A DNA stretch of 64,000 nt, from positions 1-64,000 of the forward strand of contig JAKCCX010000009.1 in NCBI GenBank assembly GCA_021838715.1, read 5' to 3'. Below are positions 41,973 through 50,251 of the stretch, piece by piece. The position numbers were made by a program, and so were the translations under genes. The DNA comes from Pseudomonadota bacterium. GTDB taxonomy: Bacteria > Pseudomonadota > Gammaproteobacteria > Burkholderiales > Burkholderiaceae_F. Within the stretch, counting starts at the first letter, position 1, and the number at the start of each line of letters is the position of its first letter. The notes beneath the pieces were generated by a model. That model searched no databases and had not been told where the DNA came from. It saw only the letters and a list, made by a program, of their open reading frames with translations.

Positions 41973-42822
41973 CCTCTTCATCGCGAACGCGCTCGAGATA
42001 CATCACCGAGGGGTACGGCCGCAGGTCCTCGAGGACGCGATAGCCGCGCAGCCCGGGATGCGAGTTCGGGTCGAGATCCTTGAGCTGCCGGTCCTTGTCC
42101 ATCTCCACCCGCTGCAGCCGCCATTGCGTGGCGACGCGGGAATACGGATCGGACAGGTTGCCGAAGCTGATCGCGTTGGTCGGACACGATTGCTGGCAGG
42201 CGGTCTGGACGTCGCCGTCGCGGATTTCGCGCCCTTCCCCGCCCACCCGGTCCTTGCAGTCGACCAGACGCTGCACGCAGAACGTGCACTTCTCCATCAC
42301 GCCCTTGGTCCGCACGGTGAGATCCGGATTGAGCTGCATCGGCAGCGGATCCGGCCAGGCATGTTCCTGCTCGGGGTAGTTGTACCAATTGAAGTACCGC
42401 ACCTTGTACGGGCAGTTGGCCGAGCAGTAGCGCGAACCGACGCAACGGTTGTAGACCTGCGAATTCAGGCCGTCGTTGGTGTGGTTGGTCGCGCCCACCG
42501 GGCACACCGTCTCGCAGGGCGCCGCCTCGCACTGCTGGCACATCATCGGCAGATACTGCGCACCGCGCTCGGGCACGTTTTCGTCCCCGGGCTCCCAATA
42601 GCGCTCGATGCGCATCCAGTGCATCGCCTGACCGGCGTAGAACTTGTCCTCCCCCACGACGGGGAGGTTGTTCTCGGCGTAGCAGGCCACCACGCAGGCG
42701 TTGCAGCCCGTGCAGGCGTCGAGATCGATCGCCATCGCCCACTTGAGGTCGGGGTTCGAGCCGACGCGGGGGTGCTCGGTCCGAAACTTCGCCCAGTCAT
42801 CCGTCATTATTTCCCAGCTCAT
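41968..42822 (-). CDS. actB: Alternative complex III iron-sulfur subunit, separate ActB2
   Basis: 284 residues. Four Cys clusters of the DmsB/PsrB kind: CTGCNACVVACYAENN, CQQCEAAPCETVCPVGA, CVGSRYCSANCPY and CTFCVQRLVDC...CQQSCPTNA, expected to hold three [4Fe-4S] and one [3Fe-4S]. In the best-known ACIII operons this is the C-terminal half of one large ActB; here it is a separate gene, with its ATG 3 bp after the stop of the first half. It wires ActB1, ActA and the quinol-binding ActC together. Confidence 0.9.
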   Translation of the reverse strand: MSWEIMTDDWAKFRTEHPRVGSNPDLKWAMAIDLDACTGCNACVVACYAENNLPVVGEDKFYAGQAMHWMRIERYWEPGDENVPERGAQYLPMMCQQCEAAPCETVCPVGATNHTNDGLNSQVYNRCVGSRYCSANCPYKVRYFNWYNYPEQEHAWPDPLPMQLNPDLTVRTKGVMEKCTFCVQRLVDCKDRVGGEGREIRDGDVQTACQQSCPTNAISFGNLSDPYSRVATQWRLQRVEMDKDRQLKDLDPNSHPGLRGYRVLEDLRPYPSVMYLERVRDEEA

Positions 42823-42825
42823 GGC

Positions 42826-45135
42826 TTACACCTCCGAATCGAGCTTGGCGGTCGACGCCGGCAGCGTCTTGACCGTTTCGATATGGCCGCGGGTCGTCAG
42901 ATCCCCGGACTTCCAACCCTCATCCTTGATGATGCGCGCGCTGTCGCCGGTCTTGGTTACCTTGACGCGGGTCGCGAACATCGCCAGCTCGCCGGTCTTG
43001 GCATCGAACACCGGATCGAGCATCTGGAAGGGATTCACGCCGCGGCCGCTGGCATAGCGGCCGAAGCTCTCGTGGCCCTGCCCCAGCGGCACACCGATCA
43101 CGTCGGGATGAATGCCCGGGAAGCGGTACACCGGCACGCGAACCGAACCACTGGCCGAGGCGATCTCGATGACGTCGCCGTCGGAGAGTCCCAGGCGGTT
43201 GGCCGTGCTCGGGTGCACTTCGGCCCACGACCCCCAGACGATGGTGGTGAGCGAGTCGGCGGTTTCCTGGATCCACGGCAGGCTGGCGTGGCGGCCATCG
43301 CGGAAGCGGCCGGACATCGGGGCGAGATGGAACGGATAGCCGCCGTCCTGCGCGCCGTTCGCCGATGCAAGATCGATTTCGAGGGCGGCGGGTTCGGTCG
43401 GCGCCTTCTCGGTCTTGGCGTCCGCCAGATGCAGCACGCCGTGGCTCCGGGCGTTGGTCCAGAAATGCCAGTCGCTGTCGGGCAACTGCGCATAGGCCAT
43501 CTTGTAGTCCTGGAACGCCTTGCGGTTGGCGATCACCGCCGTACGGATGTAGGCGTAGTAGTCCGGGAAGCCCTTGTAGTCGTCGGCGCGGCGCTGCTTG
43601 AGCGTCTCCAGCAGGTAATCGCCGATCGAACGCGTGCCATCCGGATAGAGCCGGTTCATCAGCGGCTGCTGCACGGTGAACTGCAATTCGCCTTCCGGCT
43701 GGACCAGCGGCACGTGCGTGCCCCAGTCCTCCATCGCGGAATCGATCGGCAGCACGAGATCGGCCTGCTTGGCGGTCTCGTCGAGATACTGCGTGAAGAC
43801 GACCTTGAAGCCGGCCTTGGCGAAGGCGTCCTTGAACTTCAGGAACGCCGGCGCGGTAAACACCGGGTTGGCGTCGTGGACGAAAACGGTGTCGAACTTG
43901 CCGGCCGCGAGATCCTGGGTGAAGGAACGCAGGGCCGCGGTGCTGCCACCGTTGGGCGCGAGTTGCGGGAAGGGCTGCTCCGAGGGCATGAGCACGGTGC
44001 TGCCCATCGCGCCCAGCACCCAGTTGAGCGCGAGGATCGCCTGCGCGTTGGCGTAGCCGTGGGCATGGCCTTCGGCCGACGGGCCCGAGAGCACCACCGC
44101 CGGATTGCGGCTCTGCATCAGCTTGACGACGCGATCGAACCATTCGCCCTGGATGCCGGTCTCGTTGAGCACGCGCGCCTTGTCGTACGCCGCCGCGACG
44201 GTGACGATCTGCGCCGGAACCTTGGACTTGTCCTTCATCCCGGCAAGCAGCGCGTTGGCGAATCCCAGCGCCAGCACGCCTTCGGTGCCCGGACGAATGG
44301 GAATCCAGCGGTCGGCGTTGGCGCCGGTGAGCGTCATCCGCGGCTCGATCTGCACCAGCGTGCCGCGCGGCTTGCCTTCGTTGGCACGGCGGAAATGCGA
44401 CCAGCGGCCGGAGTAATAGACCGGCGAGACGCCCGTGTCGAGGAAATCCGAACCGAAGGAGACGATGAGCGTCGCCTGGTCAAGCGCATAGCGCGGCACC
44501 TCGGCGCCCAACACCTGCTTCGAAGCGCTGCGATTGGTGGTGTCCGCCAGTGCGTAGTACACATAGGCACCGTTGCCGCCGAATGCTTCGACGGTGTTGT
44601 CGACGAGCACCTTGAGGTGCCCGCTCACCGGCCCGGTCAGGAAGCCGAAACGGCCGTCCTGGGTCGAGGCGGCGTGCTCGCGCAACGCGGCGATCGCTTC
44701 GGTCAGGGTCACCGGCTGCAGCGCGCCGCCCTTGCGCAGCATGGGGGTGTGCAGACGGTCCGGGTTGTAGTGGTGCTGCACACCCGCCTGGCCCAGCCCG
44801 CAGAGCTTGCCGCCGGAGACGGCCGACTCGGGGTTGCCTTCGAGCTTGAGCACCCGCCCGTCGCGGATGCGGCCCTGGATTCCGCAACGGCCGCTGCACT
44901 GGGTGCAGGTCGAGGCGTAGTACACGGCGTCGCCGGGGATGTTGAAATCCTGCGGATTGACGTACGAGTAGACGTGGCTCTTGCCCGACTCGACGTCGGT
45001 GAAGCCGCAGGCGCCGAGGGACGCGGTCGCGCCGCCCCAGCCCAGCACCTTCAAGAAGTCCCGCCGCTGCAGCGGGAGCAGCGGTGCGTCGCCTTCCGGC
45101 GCCGCCGCTGCGGGCTTATGTTTTCCGTTTTCCAT
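42826..45135 (-). CDS. actB: Alternative complex III molybdopterin-oxidoreductase-like subunit, separate ActB1
   Basis: 769 residues from ATG 45135. A Tat-like leader (LQRRDFLKVLGWGGATASLG) is followed by a degenerate molybdopterin-oxidoreductase fold (STCTQCSGRCGIQGRIRDGR; KLCGLGQAGVQHHYNPDRL; a C-terminal double-psi barrel after GDVIEIASASG). In ACIII this subunit carries no molybdenum cofactor; it is a structural platform. It retains three Cys in the first cluster motif. Its separate coding from ActB2 is noteworthy. Confidence 0.88.
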   Translation of the reverse strand: MENGKHKPAAAAPEGDAPLLPLQRRDFLKVLGWGGATASLGACGFTDVESGKSHVYSYVNPQDFNIPGDAVYYASTCTQCSGRCGIQGRIRDGRVLKLEGNPESAVSGGKLCGLGQAGVQHHYNPDRLHTPMLRKGGALQPVTLTEAIAALREHAASTQDGRFGFLTGPVSGHLKVLVDNTVEAFGGNGAYVYYALADTTNRSASKQVLGAEVPRYALDQATLIVSFGSDFLDTGVSPVYYSGRWSHFRRANEGKPRGTLVQIEPRMTLTGANADRWIPIRPGTEGVLALGFANALLAGMKDKSKVPAQIVTVAAAYDKARVLNETGIQGEWFDRVVKLMQSRNPAVVLSGPSAEGHAHGYANAQAILALNWVLGAMGSTVLMPSEQPFPQLAPNGGSTAALRSFTQDLAAGKFDTVFVHDANPVFTAPAFLKFKDAFAKAGFKVVFTQYLDETAKQADLVLPIDSAMEDWGTHVPLVQPEGELQFTVQQPLMNRLYPDGTRSIGDYLLETLKQRRADDYKGFPDYYAYIRTAVIANRKAFQDYKMAYAQLPDSDWHFWTNARSHGVLHLADAKTEKAPTEPAALEIDLASANGAQDGGYPFHLAPMSGRFRDGRHASLPWIQETADSLTTIVWGSWAEVHPSTANRLGLSDGDVIEIASASGSVRVPVYRFPGIHPDVIGVPLGQGHESFGRYASGRGVNPFQMLDPVFDAKTGELAMFATRVKVTKTGDSARIIKDEGWKSGDLTTRGHIETVKTLPASTAKLDSEV

Positions 45136-45149
45136 GACGGTTCCTCCGG

Positions 45150-45854
45150 TCACTTGTGGCACTGCCAGCAATCGTTGGGGCCATGCCCGGACATCGCTTC
45201 GACAACTTGCTCGGGATGCGTGGACATCTCCATCCGCGGATAGATCATGCGCATGCCGTTGAGGATCTTGGGATCCTTGGGCAGCGGATGATTTTTCTGA
45301 TGGCAGGAAATGCACCAGCCCATGCTCAGCGGCTTGACCTTCTGGTCCACCGTCATGTTCTCGACATCGCCGTGGCAATAGCTGCAGACCTCTTTCACCG
45401 GGCGGTGCAGTTCAAAGTAGAAGCGCTGGATATGGCGCATGTGCGGGAAACGCACGAAGTCCGGAAGGTCGTGGACCTTCATGAACGGAATCGGCTTCTT
45501 CTCTTCCCAGTACTGGAAGAGCTTCTTGATCCGTGGCTTGTTGCGCACCGAGGGGATGTAGGTGTGGCAATTGATGCACTTGCGCAGCGGAGGAATCCCC
45601 GACACCCGGCTGCGCCGGGCATAGGTGTGGCAGTACATGCAATTGATGCCCATCTTGCCCGCATGAATGTCATGCGGGAACTCGATCGGCTGCTCCACCT
45701 TGTCGCCGGCAAACGCAGTGTTGGCGATCAAGCCCAGTCCCAGAACCACCCCGAGCGCGGCGAGGGAACGCCCCAGTCCTGCAACAACCCGCGCAAAAAA
45801 GGCGTAGCCCATCCCGCCGCGATTGATCCAATCGCGTAGATTCCGCGTCTTCAT
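45150..45854 (-). CDS. actA: Alternative complex III pentaheme cytochrome c ActA
   Basis: 234 residues from ATG 45854. A signal or anchor helix (LGRSLAALGVVLGLGLIANT) is followed by five CxxCH heme sites: CMYCH, CINCH, CSYCH, CISCH and CWQCH. This matches ActA. It collects electrons from the iron-sulfur subunit and hands them to ActE or to periplasmic carriers. First gene of the act operon; a Shine-Dalgarno (ggaggaac) lies upstream. Confidence 0.92.
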   Translation of the reverse strand: MKTRNLRDWINRGGMGYAFFARVVAGLGRSLAALGVVLGLGLIANTAFAGDKVEQPIEFPHDIHAGKMGINCMYCHTYARRSRVSGIPPLRKCINCHTYIPSVRNKPRIKKLFQYWEEKKPIPFMKVHDLPDFVRFPHMRHIQRFYFELHRPVKEVCSYCHGDVENMTVDQKVKPLSMGWCISCHQKNHPLPKDPKILNGMRMIYPRMEMSTHPEQVVEAMSGHGPNDCWQCHK

Positions 45855-45973
45855 TTGACTTTGCGTTCCTCCGGATAAATTGTCACCGTTGTCGAGCCGC
45901 CTCCGCCGCCTTCCTGGCCAGAAGACATCGGTTCGGGTTCGAGCGTGCCCGGTGAAATTTGCCTTCAACGGCG

Positions 45974-45987
45974 TGTGGTACACCACA
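45974..45987. promoter_or_regulatory. Palindrome upstream of actA
   Basis: TGTGGT, AC, ACCACA: perfect 6-bp arms about 120 bp before the actA start. Candidate regulator site of unknown identity. Confidence 0.35.
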
Positions 45988-46016
45988 TGCGCAACAGCTT
46001 CGAGTTCTATGGGGCT

Positions 46017-46030
46017 CTGATCTATGTCAA
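46017..46030 (-). promoter_or_regulatory. FNR/Anr-like box upstream of actA
   Basis: On the minus strand TTGAC-ATAG-ATCAG matches the TTGAT-N4-ATCAA consensus at 8 of 10 positions. It lies about 165 bp before actA. It would tie the complex to oxygen level. The TTGACA part could alternatively be a -35 element. Confidence 0.4.
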
Positions 46031-46293
46031 AGCCTCCGATTTTTTATCTACCTGAGACTCGTTTCGTTACACATTCGGTGAAGGCGTGGCGGATTATGCA
46101 CGGAATTCTCGGGCGGGAGTAGTCTCGTTGGGGTGTGACGCAGACGCAACAACGGGAACGCAAGCCCTGCAGCGTATGGCGCATTGCAGCAAAACGAAGC
46201 GCCCGAGGCCCGCAGACAAATCGCCATCGTGGGCCGGAGGAGACGCATCGCCACGCAGGGGGGCGGCATGGCGATGCTGTACCGCAGCAAACC

Positions 46294-47211
46294 CTACTTC
46301 ACGTCGCGCCAAAACACGTTATTGAGCCAGCGCGCAATCAGGAAAAAAACAACAAGGTAGCCCATCGCCCAGAAACCGACGTGGATGCGTTCCGTCTTTT
46401 TGGGTTCCGACATCCAGTTGAGAAAGGCGACGATGTCGGCGATGTTGTTGTCCGTCGCTTCGGCACGCGCCGGGTCCAGGGGCTGGAACCGGGCGGATTT
46501 GGTTTCCCGTCCGGTCGACAGGCCGGTTTCCGTCGACTGGACATCGCCCTGCGCGTCATAGACGCTGCGCACGCGCACCCAGGGCATTGCCGTCTGGCCG
46601 GGCTTGCGCTTGGCCGGACTTTCTCCGGCGTGCTCGTTGCGCTCGACGCGCACGACCGTGGCGATCCGCGGCCCCTGCATCTGCCAGAAGACGTTGGGCA
46701 TCGCGATGTTGTGAAACACCGCGTTGTTCCAGCCCGTGGACGTCGACCGGTCGCGGTAGAAGCTGCGCAGCAACGTATAGACGTAGTCCGCGCCGTTGTG
46801 TTCGACGGTGCTGTTGGCGCGGATGATCGTCGAGAGATCCGGCGGAGCCTTGCCGAACCACTGCGTGGCATCGCGGGGAACCATCGCGATCGTCATCATG
46901 TCGCCGATGCGCTGGTTGCCGTAGATGAGCTGGCTCTTGATCTGGGTGGCGTCGAGGCCGATCTCCTCGAGCTTATTCCAGCGCATCAGCCGGGCGCTGT
47001 GGCAGTTGAGGCAGTTGGTCACGAACAGCCGCGCGCCGTGCTGCAGGGCGGCCGGATCGTTGGCGCGTTCGCTGGGCCAGCGATCGAGATGCACTTCCGC
47101 GGCCGCGGCGCCGGCGCCAAACGCGAGCAGGGCCGTCGCCAGAAGTCCAGAGAAAATCGCGGGGGAAATCGCGGGGAGCGCCGCGGACCGGACACTACGC
47201 ATGCGAGTCAT
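46294..47211 (-). CDS. petC: Cytochrome bc1 complex, cytochrome c1
   Basis: 305 residues. Signal peptide to about residue 38, then CLNCHSARLMRWNKL for covalent heme and a Met ligand probably in PNVFWQMQG. One C-terminal membrane helix (FWAMGYLVVFFLIARWL) anchors the protein. It passes electrons from the Rieske cluster to periplasmic cytochrome c or HiPIP. Last gene of petABC. Confidence 0.93.
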   Translation of the reverse strand: MTRMRSVRSAALPAISPAIFSGLLATALLAFGAGAAAAEVHLDRWPSERANDPAALQHGARLFVTNCLNCHSARLMRWNKLEEIGLDATQIKSQLIYGNQRIGDMMTIAMVPRDATQWFGKAPPDLSTIIRANSTVEHNGADYVYTLLRSFYRDRSTSTGWNNAVFHNIAMPNVFWQMQGPRIATVVRVERNEHAGESPAKRKPGQTAMPWVRVRSVYDAQGDVQSTETGLSTGRETKSARFQPLDPARAEATDNNIADIVAFLNWMSEPKKTERIHVGFWAMGYLVVFFLIARWLNNVFWRDVK

Positions 47212-47229
47212 ATCGTCGTTCCTCCGGAA

Positions 47230-48624
47230 TCAGTGGGCGGTGAACCGTACGCGGTCCGGAGCCGGCTTGAACGTCCCCATCCGGCTCCACCAGGGCATCA
47301 GCGCAAAGAAGCCGAAGTAGATCGCCATGCAGAACTGCGAGATCAGGTTGCGCATCGGGTTCGGCTCCTGCATGCCGAAATACCCCAGCACGAGGAAGGC
47401 GGCGATGAACACGAAGAGCAGCACGCGGTGCCAGGTCGGGCGGTAGCGCATCGACTTCACCGGCGAGCGGTCGAGCCACGGCAGCGCGAAGAGGATCGTC
47501 ACCGAAATGGCCATCAGGATCACCCCCCAGAGCTTGGCGTCGAGCTGCACCTTGTGCACGGTCGCGAACGAAAACGCCAGCGCCGTGAGGGCCGCCACGA
47601 ACAGGCGCACGCGCCAGCCGCGAACCGTGAAGTAGGTGAGTGCGCCCAGCGCCAGCACGGCGCCGCCCAGCCAGGGCAGGAAGTCGGCGGTGGTGGCGCG
47701 CAGGATGGTGTAGAACGGCGTGAAATACCACAACGGCGCGATGTGCAGCGGCGTCTGCATCGGATCGGCGGGAATGAAGTTGTTGCCCTCCAGGAAGACC
47801 CCGCCCATTTCGGGCGCGAAGAACACCACCGCGAAATAGATGATGAAGAAGAACGCGATGCCGTAGATGTCGTGCACCGTGTAGTAGGGATGGAAGGGAA
47901 TGCCGTCGAGCGGCTTGCCGTTGTCGCCGAGGTGCTCCTTGATCTCGATGCCGTCGGGATTGTTCGAGCCGACGTCGTGCAGCGCCATGACGTGCGCCAC
48001 GATGAGCCCGATCATCACCGTGGGCATGACCATGGTGTGGAGCGCGAAGAAGCGGTTGAGCGTCGCGTCGCCGATGACGAAGTCGCCGCGGATCCAGGTC
48101 GAAAGATCCGCCCCGATCACCGGGATGGAGCTGAACAGGTTGATGATCACCTGGGCGCCCCAGAAGCTCATCTGCCCCCAGGGCAGCAGATAGCCGAAAA
48201 AGGACTCGGCCATCAGGGCGAGGAACAGCACGCAGCCGGCGATCCAGACGATCTCGCGCGGCGTGCGGTAGCTGCCGTAGAGCATCGCCCGGAAGATGTG
48301 GAAGTAGATGACGATGAAGAAGAACGAGGCGCCGACCGAGTGCATGTAGCGGATCAGCCAGCCGCCCTGCACCTCGCGCATGATGAGTTCGACCGACCAG
48401 AACGCCAGGCGCGAGTCGGGCTTGTAGTGCATCGCCAGGAAGGCGCCGCTGACGAGCTGGATGATCAGCACGACGGCGGCGATCGAGCCGAAGAAATACC
48501 AGAAGTTGAAATTCTTCGGCGCGTAGTAGCCGGCGATGTGCGTCTCGAAGATGTCCATGATCGACGGCATGCGCGCGTCGACCCAGCCGAGCAGGCCTTT
48601 GTAGCGGGGGGTATGCAGACCCAT
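47230..48624 (-). CDS. petB: Cytochrome bc1 complex, cytochrome b
   Basis: 464 residues, about eight or nine membrane helices. Heme b ligands are the paired His in helices II and IV (MHYKPDSRL region, RYMHSVGASFFFI, ALHTMVMPTVMIGLIVAHVM). The Qo-site motif reads PLWYFTPFYTILRA instead of PEWY; related PVWY variants are known in beta- and gammaproteobacteria. A typical HDVGSNNPDGIEI loop is present. The C-terminal helices are extended compared with mitochondrial cytochrome b. Confidence 0.94.
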   Translation of the reverse strand: MGLHTPRYKGLLGWVDARMPSIMDIFETHIAGYYAPKNFNFWYFFGSIAAVVLIIQLVSGAFLAMHYKPDSRLAFWSVELIMREVQGGWLIRYMHSVGASFFFIVIYFHIFRAMLYGSYRTPREIVWIAGCVLFLALMAESFFGYLLPWGQMSFWGAQVIINLFSSIPVIGADLSTWIRGDFVIGDATLNRFFALHTMVMPTVMIGLIVAHVMALHDVGSNNPDGIEIKEHLGDNGKPLDGIPFHPYYTVHDIYGIAFFFIIYFAVVFFAPEMGGVFLEGNNFIPADPMQTPLHIAPLWYFTPFYTILRATTADFLPWLGGAVLALGALTYFTVRGWRVRLFVAALTALAFSFATVHKVQLDAKLWGVILMAISVTILFALPWLDRSPVKSMRYRPTWHRVLLFVFIAAFLVLGYFGMQEPNPMRNLISQFCMAIYFGFFALMPWWSRMGTFKPAPDRVRFTAH

Positions 48625-48642
48625 GGTGTCGATGCTCCCTGG

Positions 48643-49275
48643 CTAGGCATGCACCGGCGCTTCGCCGATGCGGATCGTGTGCTCGTCGAGGAACCGGTAG
48701 GGCGGCACCGCGAGGTTGTCCGCCGCGGGCTTATTCTTGAACACCCGCCCGGCCAGATCGAAGGTCGAGCCGTGACACGGACACAGAAACCCGGGCCACG
48801 GCCCCAACGGCGCCTTCACGCCGGCGGGAAACGGCCCGTTGGGCGAGCAGCCCAGATGCGTGCAGATGCCGATCACGACCAGGAATTCCGGCCGGATCGA
48901 GCGCAGCGCCGGATCTTTCATCACATACGCCGGCGTCGGGTAGTTCTGGCGCTTCGAATCCGGATCGGCGAGCGCGGTGGTGTCCTCGTGCAGGACCCGG
49001 ATCATCTCCGGCGTGCGGTGCAGGATCCATACCGGCTTGCCGCGCCACTTGACGATGCGCATGGTGCCGGGCGGGATGCCGGACACATCGACGTCGACCG
49101 GCGCGCCCGCGGCCTTGGCGCCGTCGGTCGGCCCCCAGGACGCGACATAGGGCACCGCCAGCGCCGCGACCCCCGCCCCGCCGACGATGGCGGTGGCCAC
49201 CACCGCGGTGCGTCGTTCGACATCCGGGCCGGGGGGCGGCGGAGCGGTCGTGCTGTTGTTGGTGTTGTTCGACAT
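48643..49275 (-). CDS. petA: Cytochrome bc1 complex, Rieske iron-sulfur subunit
   Basis: 210 residues from ATG 49275. An N-terminal anchor (RRTAVVATAIVGGAGVAALA; twin Arg) precedes the Rieske fold with CTHLGC and CPCHGSTFD, which supply two Cys and two His for the [2Fe-2S] cluster. A Ser/Pro/Thr-rich N-terminus is unusual but harmless. First gene of petABC; divergent from a small membrane protein gene with a 131-bp shared control region. Confidence 0.95.
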   Translation of the reverse strand: MSNNTNNSTTAPPPPGPDVERRTAVVATAIVGGAGVAALAVPYVASWGPTDGAKAAGAPVDVDVSGIPPGTMRIVKWRGKPVWILHRTPEMIRVLHEDTTALADPDSKRQNYPTPAYVMKDPALRSIRPEFLVVIGICTHLGCSPNGPFPAGVKAPLGPWPGFLCPCHGSTFDLAGRVFKNKPAADNLAVPPYRFLDEHTIRIGEAPVHA

Positions 49276-49406
49276 GGTTCGTTCCTCGGCCGTTTTACAT
49301 CTCGCGATCAGGATACTGCGCTGCAGCAACCTTACTGCATCATGCCAGGGTAAAATTTCATGACAGACGCACCAATCCTGACCCGTATCAATCATTGGGA
49401 GGCATT

Positions 49407-49685
49407 GTGCACCCCACAAAGCAGGGCGCCAAGAGAAGTACTACCCCTTCGGGGAATCCCGGAGCGGGAACGCGTGCGGACGTGACCATCACCCGCACGA
49501 GCGGAAAGCGGACCGACGGCAGGACTGACAGCAGGACCGATGGCCGGACCAATGGCAGGAAGAATCCCGGCGAATTCAACTGGGTCAAGTTCTGGATCGA
49601 GATGGGCATCTATGCGCTCATCTTCAATATCGTCGCGGGGTTCATCACCTGGTACTACATTTTCCCGAAGCTGCACCTCCGGTAA
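49407..49685 (+). CDS. Small membrane protein with TDGR-like repeats, divergent from petA
   Basis: 92 residues from GTG 49407, chosen because gggagg lies 4 bp upstream; TTG 49395 is in frame but lies in the ribosome site. Residues 30-55 contain an imperfect repeat (KRTDGRTDSRTDGRTNGRK) from an approximately 12-bp DNA repeat. A C-terminal helix follows (FWIEMGIYALIFNIVAGFI). Unknown family; location suggests a role with bc1 or assembly. Confidence 0.5.
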   Translation: MHPTKQGAKRSTTPSGNPGAGTRADVTITRTSGKRTDGRTDSRTDGRTNGRKNPGEFNWVKFWIEMGIYALIFNIVAGFITWYYIFPKLHLR

Positions 49686-49757
49686 ACAGTAGCGACAGGC
49701 GCGTCTCCGGCCAATATCGTTCCCGGAAACCTCCATCTGGAAAAACGGATCACCGCC

Positions 49758-50162
49758 ATGGGACTGGTCTACGCCGACGTCGAAATCGAAAACTGTTTCA
49801 ACCATCGCAGGCTGACCGTCAGCGCCGTCGTGGACTCCGGCGCGGTATTCCTATGCGTGCCCGAGCACATCGCTGTGCAACTTGGATTTGACGCCACGGA
49901 AACCGAAACGCGGGAAGTCCGGATGGCGAACGGGCACGTCCAGGCCGTGCCCATCATCGGCCCACTGCGGATCCGCTTCGCGGGGCGGCACTGCGACTGC
50001 TCCGCGCTGGTCCTGGGCGACGAAACACTCTTCGGAGCGGTGCCAATGGAGATGATGGATCTCGTCGTGCATCCGGCGACGCGGCAACTTTCCGTCCATC
50101 CCGAGAGTCCGTATGTCCCCAGGGCGCACGCCAAATCGGCACGCCGCGCAGCCACGCCATAA
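49758..50162 (+). CDS. Retropepsin-like (clan AA) aspartic protease
   Basis: 134 residues, no signal peptide. VSAVVDSGAVFLCVPEHIA carries the Asp-Ser-Gly active-site triad seen in retroviral-type proteases; hydrophobic LVLGDETLFGAVPMEMMDLVVH matches the psi-loop. These proteins are often single-domain and dimeric, with unknown substrates in bacteria. Followed by a terminator; convergent with the cytochrome c4 gene. Confidence 0.75.
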   Translation: MGLVYADVEIENCFNHRRLTVSAVVDSGAVFLCVPEHIAVQLGFDATETETREVRMANGHVQAVPIIGPLRIRFAGRHCDCSALVLGDETLFGAVPMEMMDLVVHPATRQLSVHPESPYVPRAHAKSARRAATP

Positions 50163-50192
50163 AAAATGGGAGCCGGTAGGCTCCCATTTTTT
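50161..50192. terminator. Bidirectional terminator
   Basis: Six A, stem TGGGAGCC/GGCTCCCA with a GGTA loop, six T. Ends the protease gene and the cytochrome c4 gene from opposite sides. Confidence 0.9.
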
Positions 50193-50251
50193 ATGGGATC
50201 CGCCGGCGCCGGGTTGCGGCGCGGGCGGATTTGCTGCAGGTACTTCGGCGA

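Larger units (their letters stand above)
45855..46293. other. Intergenic region between petC and actA with candidate regulatory sites
   Basis: Carries no gene that I can support. It should contain the act operon promoter. Candidate sites: a TGTGGT-AC-ACCACA palindrome at 45974-45987 and an FNR/Anr-like site at 46017-46030. The remainder, 46100-46290, is unstructured, with no terminator visible for the incoming bc1 transcript. Confidence 0.5.

Noticed and set aside
42826-45135. Active molybdenum oxidoreductase (formate or nitrate type)
   Set aside because: It lies in a complete act operon, and the ActB1 subunit of ACIII is known to lack the cofactor; no molybdenum-ligating motif stands out.
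41836-45243. An 1135-codon open frame on the plus strand opposite actB
   Set aside because: Antisense to the ActB1 and ActB2 genes, whose motifs are unmistakable; no signal or domain on the plus strand.
46135-49353. A 1072-codon open frame on the plus strand opposite petABC
   Set aside because: It is the antisense of three clear genes; its product is Arg/His/Gly-rich with no domain, as expected from high-GC codon bias.
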